Origin: Candidatus Margulisiibacteriota bacterium
GTDB taxonomy: Bacteria > Margulisbacteria > Termititenacia > Termititenacales > Termititenacaceae
Direction of reading: 5' to 3'
Assembly (NCBI GenBank): GCA_031264205.1
Contig: JAISEH010000134.1
Span: 1-5,362, forward strand
DNA length: 5,362 nucleotides
Below are positions 1 through 5,315 of this stretch, piece after piece (position 1 is the first letter of the stretch; the number at the start of each line of letters is the position of its first letter). The notes under the pieces were generated by a model, which worked only from the letters and a program-made list of their open reading frames with translations, did not search any database and was not told the origin of the DNA. A program made the position numbers and the translations under genes.

Positions 1-20
1 ATCAGCGAATTGTACGATAT

Positions 21-608
21 TTAGTTAATCGCCACGCGTCCTTCGTAAGCGCGCGTCAGCGTTAATTCATCAGCATAATCAATATTCGCGCCGGTGGAGA
101 GGCCGTAAGCCAGACGCGTCAATTTCACCGCGCAATCTTTGAGCAGCTCGGAAATATACATAATCGTCGCCTCGCCTTCCACAGTCGGGTCCAGCGCGAA
201 AAACACTTCCCGAAAAACTCCGCCGCGGATTTTCCGCACCAATTCCTCGATGCGCAGAACTTCCGGCGTGATATTGTCCAGCGGCGAAAGCAATCCGCCG
301 AGAATATGGTACAGGCCTTTGTAGCCGACTTTTTCGATGGCCTGCTGATCGCGCGGCTCGGCCACCACGCAGAGCAAAGCGCGGTCGCGCGTCTGATCGC
401 GGCAAATCTCGCAGGGGTCTTGCAGCGTGATATTGTGACATTCCGAGCAGTAACGGACATTTTTTTTGACCGCCTGCAGCGCCTCCGTAAAACCATTTAC
501 CCAAGCCGGCGACTGGCTCAAAACAAAAAAAGCCAGACGTGTGCTTAAGCGCGCGCCAACCGAAGGCATTTTTTGAAAATATTTAGCGAGTTCGTCCAGC
601 GGCCCCAT
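21..608 (-). CDS. recR: Recombination mediator protein RecR
   Basis: RecR works with RecO (and RecF) in the cytoplasm to load RecA onto single-stranded DNA coated with SSB during gap repair. The 195-residue product is close to the usual length of about 200. It shows the family layout in order: an N-terminal helix-hairpin-helix region (about residues 7-30, MPSVGARLSTRLAF), a four-cysteine zinc finger (Cys54, Cys57, Cys66, Cys69; spacing C-x2-C-x8-C-x2-C), a Toprim domain (about 78-175) with VVAEPRD, GGLLSPLDN and DPTVEGEAT, and a C-terminal segment with YADELTL and EGR. The PVGG-type loop common in the family reads STGA here. The ATG overlaps the ybaB stop by one base (TAATG) and has no clear Shine-Dalgarno sequence, so translation is probably coupled to ybaB. 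Frame and both ends are intact. Identification is secure from the motifs and the ybaB neighbour. Confidence 0.97.
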   Translation of the reverse strand: MGPLDELAKYFQKMPSVGARLSTRLAFFVLSQSPAWVNGFTEALQAVKKNVRYCSECHNITLQDPCEICRDQTRDRALLCVVAEPRDQQAIEKVGYKGLYHILGGLLSPLDNITPEVLRIEELVRKIRGGVFREVFFALDPTVEGEATIMYISELLKDCAVKLTRLAYGLSTGANIDYADELTLTRAYEGRVAIN

Positions 609-928
609 TACAGCAGCCCGGGGATTTTCAATCCGCCGGTCACCGCGGAAAGTTTTTGCTGTGCGGTCCGACCGACCTGCTCCAGCGCTTTGTTAAAAAC
701 TTCGTAAATAGTTTTCTCGAGCCGGCCGCGGTCATTCGCCGCAAAATCTTTCAGTAATTTCACGCTTTTTAATTTCATCTTGCCGGTGATCTCCACTTCG
801 AGCGCGCCGTCCGCCGAAATTTCTTTGATGATCGTGTTTTGCAATTCTTTTTCCACGGCGGCCATTTTCGTTTTCATCTCACCGACTTTTTTTAGCATAT
901 TGCCCATATCGCCCAATCCACCAAACAT
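608..928 (-). CDS. ybaB: YbaB/EbfC family nucleoid-associated protein
   Basis: YbaB/EbfC proteins are small dimeric DNA-binding proteins of the nucleoid, often encoded just before recR. The 106-residue product has the usual family length and plan: a glycine- and methionine-rich start (MFGGLGDMGNMLKKV), a charged amphipathic helix (about residues 12-32, with KKVGEMKTKMAAVEKEL), a central beta section (ADGALEVEITGKMKLKSVKL, about 39-58), a second long helix (about 68-94) and a C-terminal tail ending in GLKIPGLL. The start has the best ribosome binding site in the window, AGGAGGT six bases upstream of ATG. The gene lies 18 bases after the stop of the secreted-protein gene and overlaps recR by one base. 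In many bacteria dnaX sits directly upstream of ybaB; here it does not. Its exact cellular role is not fixed even in model organisms, though a link to repair through RecR is often proposed. Confidence 0.95.
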   Translation of the reverse strand: MFGGLGDMGNMLKKVGEMKTKMAAVEKELQNTIIKEISADGALEVEITGKMKLKSVKLLKDFAANDRGRLEKTIYEVFNKALEQVGRTAQQKLSAVTGGLKIPGLL

Positions 929-934
929 AAATTT

Positions 935-941
935 ACCTCCT
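935..941 (-). promoter_or_regulatory. Strong ribosome binding site of ybaB
   Basis: The minus strand reads AGGAGGT, followed by six bases (AAATTT) and the ybaB ATG. This is an essentially full anti-16S match at ideal spacing, and it fixes the ybaB start. It is the clearest Shine-Dalgarno sequence in the cluster, which suggests ybaB is translated more strongly than, and independently of, the gene before it. Confidence 0.9.
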
Positions 942-946
942 GTTAT

Positions 947-1393
947 TTAATTTGCTTCCGGCGCCAGACATTCCACACGCAGCGGAAAAGCGCTGGCTTC
1001 CTGCACGACAAAAACACTTTCTGCATTGCTCTGCGTATAAGTGTCGCGCGTAAACACCACCCAAAATAAATATTTGCCCAGCGCCGTGTGATCGTCGGTT
1101 TGAATAGTCCAGGCGTATTCTTGAAAAGAATTCGGCTCCAACCGCAGCTCGGTTTTTTGCTTGAGGCTGTCCAGCATTTGCCGGTAATCATACTGCCGGC
1201 CGTCGTCCGGACTCTGCTCGAGATAATAAGAAACAGTTATTTTCTCCGGCTGCTCCGTGGGATTATTCAAGATCACAGCATGTCTGGCGCTGCCGCCGCG
1301 CGGCAAACGCACCAATTCCTGCGGCCCTTTGAGGTCCAGAGCCACGGCCAGAGATAGCAAAAAACACAGAGCGCAAAATTTACGCAAAATCAC
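947..1393 (-). CDS. Secreted protein of unknown function, possibly with an Ig-like beta-sandwich
   Basis: I do not recognise a named family. The 148-residue product begins with a classical signal peptide: Arg4-Lys5, a hydrophobic core (about residues 6-17) and an AVA|LD signal peptidase I site after Ala18. There is no lipobox at the cleavage point and no later membrane segment, so the mature protein of about 130 residues is probably released outside the membrane. The mature part has the pattern of an Ig-like or pilus-chaperone-like N-terminal domain (LVRLPRGGSARHAVILNNPTE, then ITVSYY, then LRLEPNSFQEYAWTI and GKYLFWVVFT). This is only a resemblance of alternating beta strands. The start is GTG, overlapping the upstream stop as GTGA; AAAGG lies five bases before it, and no other methionine offers a sensible start. 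Tight coupling to the YqeG-like gene suggests joint expression. The gene is intact. Confidence 0.85.
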   Translation of the reverse strand: MILRKFCALCFLLSLAVALDLKGPQELVRLPRGGSARHAVILNNPTEQPEKITVSYYLEQSPDDGRQYDYRQMLDSLKQKTELRLEPNSFQEYAWTIQTDDHTALGKYLFWVVFTRDTYTQSNAESVFVVQEASAFPLRVECLAPEAN

Positions 1394-1917
1394 ACCTGCC
1401 TTTGGATCAATCTTTCTAAAAACGCCGCGCGGGTCCGCCGCAGTAAACTGACGCGCTGTTCGATTATAACAGGCTGATCGCTATCTTTAACCAGCACAGC
1501 GTAAAAACCTAAAAATCTGGCCGGCAAAACATCAGCCCAAAGCGCGCCGCCGACCAGAGCACATTCCTCCGGACGCGCGTCGTATTCGGCCAGCACAGCT
1601 CTAAATCCGCTTAATAATGGCTTGAGCAAAGCGTAATAAACCGGCGTGTGCAAAGCGGCGGAGAGCTTCGTCAGCCGCGCGCGGTCTAAACTGCCGGAGA
1701 TCAGCACTGTCCGGAAAGGATAATTTTTTAATTGTTCAAACCAGTAAATCATGCGCAGGGACGGCTCGGCGCTATCCGGCGGCAGGACAGCGTTGTCCGC
1801 GTCGATCAGCAGCAATTTAACGCCGCGCGCGGCCAGACTTTGCAAATTGAGCGCCAAAATATCGTCGAGATATTCTTCGGGAGTTAAAAATTCACGCAGC
1901 GTTTCTTTAATAGCCAT
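1390..1917 (-). CDS. yqeG: YqeG-like HAD-superfamily protein with altered catalytic motifs
   Basis: The 175-residue product matches the YqeG (HAD IIIA-type phosphatase) layout: an N-terminal LTPEEYLDDILALNL segment (11-25), motif I as LLIDADNAVLP (Asp39, Asp41; the family usually has DxDNT), motif II as LISGS (Ser74), motif III with Lys99 in LLKPLLSGF, and a motif IV region LVGGALWADVLPARFLG (121-137). In active members motif IV reads GDxxxTD; here the first acid is Gly124, while Asp129 remains. The nucleophile Asp39 and the Asp41 acid are present, so metal binding may be weakened rather than the fold lost. The natural substrate of bacterial YqeG is not well established, so no reaction is assigned. 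The ATG lies 15 bases after the secF stop and has only a weak GGGA Shine-Dalgarno. The last bases overlap the next gene (GTGA). Family assignment is fairly firm; activity is doubtful. Confidence 0.85.
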   Translation of the reverse strand: MAIKETLREFLTPEEYLDDILALNLQSLAARGVKLLLIDADNAVLPPDSAEPSLRMIYWFEQLKNYPFRTVLISGSLDRARLTKLSAALHTPVYYALLKPLLSGFRAVLAEYDARPEECALVGGALWADVLPARFLGFYAVLVKDSDQPVIIEQRVSLLRRTRAAFLERLIQRQV

Positions 1918-1932
1918 AGTCCCAACTGTCCG

Positions 1933-2790
1933 TTAAGCGGCTTTTCTAAACACGGCATAGAGCGGCGCCGCCAAAAACACCGACGAATAAGTGCCGGCGG
2001 CAAAGCCGATAAACATAGTCAGGGCAAAATTTTTGATGCTGGCGCCGCCGAAAATATAAACCGCCAGCACCGCGAGCATAGTCGTAAACGAAGTCATAAT
2101 GCAACGCCCCAGCACGCTGCGCAGAGAAGCGTCGGCCACCGCCGCAAAATCCGGCTGCTGCACGGACTGCAGATTTTCACGCACGCGGTCAAAAATAATA
2201 ATCGTGGCGTTGATCGAATAACCGACAATAGTCAAAACCGCCGCGATCATCGAGAGATTGAAATCCAGCCGCAGAAAAGACACCACGCCCAGCGTGACCA
2301 GCACATCATGGAGCAAACACAGCACCGCCGCCAGCCCCGTCCAAAACTCAAAACGGAAAGTGATGTAAATCAACATACCGGATAAAACCAGGACAACCAA
2401 AATCAGAGCCTGTCGGGAAAGATCGCTGCCGGCCGACGCGCCGATATTTTCAAAACTCAAAAGCTCATAAGCCCCAAAATTTTCCTGCAGTATGCCGGTG
2501 AATTGCTCGCGCTGCTCGTCAGACATTTCCATAGTTTTCAGCCGGAAATCTTCTTGAACGGAATTTTGCGCTTGAATAGTGGTAATATCCACTCTCTCGC
2601 CGCTCAATTTGGCGCGCAGCTCCGTCAGCGCGACTGGCTGCGCAAAACGGACAACCCACACTGTGCCGCCGGTAAAATCAATGCCCAGATTAAAAACCTG
2701 GCCGGTAGTTTGCCAATTAAAAATAAAAACAGCCAGACTAGCGGCAATAAACAGGCCGCCCAGCGCAAACCACCCATTGCTCCACTTCAT
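1933..2790 (-). CDS. secF: Protein translocase subunit SecF
   Basis: SecF forms, with SecD, an RND-type membrane complex that uses the proton gradient to pull exported proteins through SecYEG. The 285-residue product has the expected plan: first membrane helix (about 8-25), the GIDFTGGT motif (36-43), a periplasmic domain (about 44-125), then five membrane helices (about 127-145, 152-173, 179-200, 231-247 and 256-280). RFEF (146-149) and the GYSIN...IIFDRVREN signature (190-206) are clear. Arg229, matching the conserved Arg247 of E. coli SecF, is present. The conserved aspartate of GYSIND (Asp213 in E. coli) is Ala195, encoded by GCC, which is one base from an Asp codon. The gene overlaps the secD stop by four bases (ATGA), with AGGAG four bases upstream, so the two subunits are translationally coupled. 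Identification is certain; the aspartate loss is the only odd point. Confidence 0.97.
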   Translation of the reverse strand: MKWSNGWFALGGLFIAASLAVFIFNWQTTGQVFNLGIDFTGGTVWVVRFAQPVALTELRAKLSGERVDITTIQAQNSVQEDFRLKTMEMSDEQREQFTGILQENFGAYELLSFENIGASAGSDLSRQALILVVLVLSGMLIYITFRFEFWTGLAAVLCLLHDVLVTLGVVSFLRLDFNLSMIAAVLTIVGYSINATIIIFDRVRENLQSVQQPDFAAVADASLRSVLGRCIMTSFTTMLAVLAVYIFGGASIKNFALTMFIGFAAGTYSSVFLAAPLYAVFRKAA

Positions 2791-4154
2791 AAAACTCCTA
2801 CGGCCTCCCTCTGCGCCCTGGGCTGCAAAAATTTCAGCTGATAAAGATTTTGCATGAACAGTCTGGTCACCACTAGCGCGGTAAACATCGAAAGCAGCGT
2901 GCCGACAAACAAGGTCACGGCAAAACTCTGTATCGCTTTGGTGCCCTGCCAGTAGAGAAACACCGCCGCCAGGATCGTCGTGACATTGCCGTCCAAAATC
3001 GCCGAGAGCGATTTATTAAAAGCGTTGTCGATCGCGGAGAGCAGCGGCAACCCGTCGCGCAATTCTTCTTTGAGCCGCTCGTAAATAATCACATTGGCAT
3101 CGACGGCCATGCCGATAGAGAGGATCAGACCGGCAATACCGGGCAGGGTCAGCGTGGCGTTCAGCAGGATCAAGACCGCAAAGACCAGCGCGATGTAAAC
3201 CAGCAAAGCCAGATCCGCCAGCAAACCATTGAGCCGGTAAACCAAAAGCATGGCCACCGCCACCAAAAGCAAAGCGACCACTCCGGCAAATTTCGACTGG
3301 TCAATGGCGTCTTTGCCGAGCGTGGGGCCGACTATTTCGTTATTCAGCACCTCGATCGGCACCGGCAGAGAACCGGCGCGCAATTTGATGACCAGGTCTT
3401 GCATTTCCGCCACGCTAAACGAGCCGGAGATCTGCGCGCGTCCGCCGGAAATCGGCTCATTGACATTTGGCGCGGAAATGATCTTGCCGTCGAGCAGTAT
3501 AGCCAGCGGCCGGCCTACCGAGCGCAAAGTGGCGGTATAAAATTTACGCGCGCCTTCTGTATTGAACTCCAGAGCCACCACCGGCCGGCCAAATTCATCG
3601 GTCGAGGGATTGGCCGCCTTGAGATCATTGCCGGCCATTACCGTGCGGCGCAAAACAATCTGATCCTCGTGGCTAATTTCGCCTCTATTATTGTAGCGCG
3701 GCACCACGGCCAGCTCGCCGTCGCCCAAAAAATCCTGCCGCTCTTTTTCCGAAAGCAGCGAGAGATCGCCGGGCACCCACTCCGCTTCTTTGAACTCCAA
3801 AAGCGCGGTGGATTTGATCAGCTCCAAAATCCGCGCGTTTTCCGCGGCGCTGGCGCCGGGGATTTCCACCACCACTTGATCGCCGCCGCGTGAATAAACC
3901 GCGGTCTCGGCCACGCCCAAACCATTGATGCGATTCTCGATCACGCTGATAATGCCGCCCAGCACATCGGCAGTAATTGTTTTGATTTCCGCCGTCGGCT
4001 TGGCGCGCAAAACCACGCTCGTGCCGCCCTGCAAATCCAGACCCAGCTTGATTTTCCACTGCGGCGTCAGGGTCGGCGAGATTATCCACAGCGCCGCCAG
4101 AAAAACCACCAGTATCAAGGAAAACAATATTTTGTTTAGAGTTGCTTTGTCCAT
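2787..4154 (-). CDS. secD: Protein translocase subunit SecD
   Basis: SecD is the larger partner of SecF in the proton-driven complex that assists the late, periplasmic stage of Sec export. The 455-residue product has an N-terminal membrane helix (about 8-27), the LGLDLQGGT motif (37-45), a P1 head and base region on the outer side (about 46-285, including VIENRINGLG and the NTEGARKFYTAT and GRAQISG elements), then five membrane helices from about 289 to 432. The proton-path signature GMAVDANVIIYERLKEE (348-364) keeps the key Asp352, equivalent to Asp519 of E. coli. It is shorter than the E. coli protein (about 615) but normal for many bacteria. The ATG follows the tgt stop by nine bases, and its ribosome site GAGGGGG overlaps that stop codon. 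The end overlaps secF. No yajC lies between tgt and secD. The gene is intact. Confidence 0.97.
   Translation of the reverse strand: MDKATLNKILFSLILVVFLAALWIISPTLTPQWKIKLGLDLQGGTSVVLRAKPTAEIKTITADVLGGIISVIENRINGLGVAETAVYSRGGDQVVVEIPGASAAENARILELIKSTALLEFKEAEWVPGDLSLLSEKERQDFLGDGELAVVPRYNNRGEISHEDQIVLRRTVMAGNDLKAANPSTDEFGRPVVALEFNTEGARKFYTATLRSVGRPLAILLDGKIISAPNVNEPISGGRAQISGSFSVAEMQDLVIKLRAGSLPVPIEVLNNEIVGPTLGKDAIDQSKFAGVVALLLVAVAMLLVYRLNGLLADLALLVYIALVFAVLILLNATLTLPGIAGLILSIGMAVDANVIIYERLKEELRDGLPLLSAIDNAFNKSLSAILDGNVTTILAAVFLYWQGTKAIQSFAVTLFVGTLLSMFTALVVTRLFMQNLYQLKFLQPRAQREAVGVL
2795..2799 (-). promoter_or_regulatory. Ribosome binding site of secF inside the secD end
   Basis: AGGAG on the minus strand lies four bases before the secF ATG and within the last codons of secD. 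With the ATGA stop/start overlap, it supports the chosen secF start and coupled translation of the two subunits. Confidence 0.75.
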
Positions 4155-4158
4155 CGCG

Positions 4159-4165
4159 CCCCCTC
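4159..4165 (-). promoter_or_regulatory. Ribosome binding site of secD overlapping the tgt stop
   Basis: The minus strand reads GAGGGGG, four bases before the secD ATG. Its first two bases belong to the TGA stop codon of tgt. A ribosome ending on tgt would therefore stand on the secD start signal, which favours termination-reinitiation coupling and fixes the secD start. Confidence 0.7.
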
Positions 4166-5252
4166 AAATCTCGTCATTTAAAATTTTTCGCCGCAAATCA
4201 CGCGTTAAGTTTACCAAATAACGAATATTATGAATAGTCATTAGAACGATCGCCAAAATCTCTCTGGCCTGCGCGAGATGCCGGACATAGGCGCGCGAAA
4301 AATTCCGGCAGGCGTAACAGTCGCAGCCCTCGACCAACGGCGTCAAATCCGCGGCATATCTGGCGTTGAGAATATTTTCCGGTCCGTCCGGCGCAAAAAA
4401 AGTATTGTGTCTGGCCAGACGGGTCGGCAGCACCGCGTCAAACATGTCGATGCCAAAAGGCACACATTGTAATAAATTTTGCGGCAGGCCGACACCCATC
4501 AAATAACGCGGTTTGTCCGGCGGCAGCAAAGCGGCCGTGTATTGCGCCACGCGGTACAGGTCTTCTGCCGGCTCGCCCACCGACACGCCGCCGATAGCGT
4601 AGCCGGCAAAATCCAGAGCGCGCAAATATTCCGCTGACTCCCGCCGCAAATCCTCATGCAGACCGCCCTGCACTATGCCAAATAAAGCCTGCGAAAAATC
4701 CTGCCCGGCTTGATTTAAACCGGAAAAATAATCGCGCGCGCGTTTTTCCCAGTCCAGGGTCAGGCGCAGGTCTGCCGCGATTTTCTTTTTGGTGGCGGTG
4801 TGCGGCGAACAAACATCGAGCGGCATCATAATATCCGAACCGAGCTGCCGCTGAATATCCACAACCAGCTCCGGTGTAAATTTATGTTTGGCGCCGCCGT
4901 CAAAGGGCGAGCGGAATTCCACGCCGTCCTGAGATATTTGGCGCAGTTTGGCCAGCGAAAAAACCTGAAAGCCGCCGGAATCAGTCAAAATCGGTTTGTC
5001 CCAGTGCATGAATTTATGCAAACCGCCGGCGCGGGCGATCAAGTCCGCACCCGGACGCAAAAACAAATGATAGGTGTTGCTCAAAATTATCTGCGCGCCC
5101 TGCTCCGCGACCAGCTCCGGCGTCAGCGCCTTGACCGTGCCGAGCGTGCCCACCGGCATAAAAACCGGCGTTTCGATGACGCCATGCGCCGTCTCCAGCA
5201 AACCGGCGCGGGCTGATGATTTTTTGGATTGTTTTAGAACAGTAAATTTCAT
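4164..5252 (-). CDS. tgt: Queuine tRNA-ribosyltransferase (tRNA-guanine transglycosylase)
   Basis: Bacterial TGT exchanges the guanine at wobble position 34 of tRNAs for Asp, Asn, His and Tyr with preQ1, the precursor of queuosine. The 362-residue product is near the usual length of about 375. Visible family marks include the entry motif ETPVFMPVGTLGTVKALTPE (27-46), SNTYHLFLRPG (58-68), LTDSGGFQVFSL with catalytic-site Asp91 (89-100), LDVCSP (145-150) in the substrate pocket, GIVQGG (192-197), YAIGGVSVGEP (218-228), GIDMFDAVLPTR with the nucleophile Asp272 (267-278), and the zinc site Cys310, Cys312, Cys315 and His341. The element usually written PTRxARNG or PTRxARHG reads PTRLARHN here. The ATG gives the normal family N-terminus; a perfect TATAAT lies 13 bases upstream and there is no Shine-Dalgarno. 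It is the first gene of the cluster and ends nine bases before secD, a common arrangement. Confidence 0.97.
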   Translation of the reverse strand: MKFTVLKQSKKSSARAGLLETAHGVIETPVFMPVGTLGTVKALTPELVAEQGAQIILSNTYHLFLRPGADLIARAGGLHKFMHWDKPILTDSGGFQVFSLAKLRQISQDGVEFRSPFDGGAKHKFTPELVVDIQRQLGSDIMMPLDVCSPHTATKKKIAADLRLTLDWEKRARDYFSGLNQAGQDFSQALFGIVQGGLHEDLRRESAEYLRALDFAGYAIGGVSVGEPAEDLYRVAQYTAALLPPDKPRYLMGVGLPQNLLQCVPFGIDMFDAVLPTRLARHNTFFAPDGPENILNARYAADLTPLVEGCDCYACRNFSRAYVRHLAQAREILAIVLMTIHNIRYLVNLTRDLRRKILNDEI

Positions 5253-5265
5253 AAATTAAGCCGGA

Positions 5266-5294
5266 ATTATACTAATAAAAGGGCTGTCTTAAAA
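5266..5294 (-). promoter_or_regulatory. Putative sigma70-type promoter of tgt and the downstream cluster
   Basis: The minus strand carries an exact TATAAT at 5266-5271. At 17-base spacing the -35 position reads TTTTAA (5289-5294, three of six matches); at 15-base spacing TTAAGA (5287-5292) matches four of six. The -35 is therefore weak and may need an activator. Transcription would start near 5258-5260, leaving a leader of only about 5 to 8 bases before the tgt ATG. No other promoter of similar quality is seen before the other genes, so this one may drive all seven. Confidence 0.6.
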
Positions 5295-5297
5295 GCC

Positions 5298-5315
5298 GTG
5301 AAACAATTGTTTCAC
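5298..5315. promoter_or_regulatory. Perfect 18-bp palindrome, probable regulator binding site
   Basis: GTGAAACAATTGTTTCAC is identical on both strands with no mismatch. It lies 45 bases before the tgt ATG and directly upstream of the predicted -35, at about -39 to -56 from the inferred start. That position suits an activator, or an operator shared with a gene beyond 5362. As RNA it could fold into a 7-bp stem with an AATT loop, but it lacks the GC-rich stem and adjoining U-run of a usual terminator. I cannot assign it to a known regulator. Confidence 0.6.

Noticed and set aside
78..100. RecR Toprim position reading VVAEPRD instead of VVESPAD, as a possible lost catalytic acid
   Set aside because: The first acid is not conserved in RecR generally (B. 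subtilis has VVQDPKD), and RecR is not a nuclease or topoisomerase, so this is normal variation.
79..504. Alternative-frame open reading inside recR
   Set aside because: The true recR frame has the zinc finger and Toprim motifs; this frame is an Arg/Ala-rich shadow.
3399..3893. A 164-codon plus-strand open frame opposite secD
   Set aside because: It is antisense to well-conserved SecD motifs, has no clear ribosome site, and its composition follows the complement of the real codons.
3688..4167. A 159-codon open frame on the minus strand overlapping secD in another frame
   Set aside because: It is a shifted reading of the secD 5' part, with low-complexity Gly/Arg-rich composition and no family signature; SecD itself is fully supported.
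4800..5216. A 138-codon plus-strand open frame opposite tgt
   Set aside because: It mirrors conserved TGT codons, is rich in Arg, His and Gln as expected of an antisense frame, and shows no domain.
5279..5298. Possible terminator hairpin (GGCT / AGCC) followed by CTTTTATT on the minus strand
   Set aside because: The stem is only four base pairs with an eight-base loop, and the T-run is short and interrupted; it overlaps the promoter spacer. Too weak to annotate.
5298..5315. True parS site
   Set aside because: The half-sites are in the opposite order with a two-base insertion, so the 16-bp consensus TGTTTCACGTGAAACA is not present.
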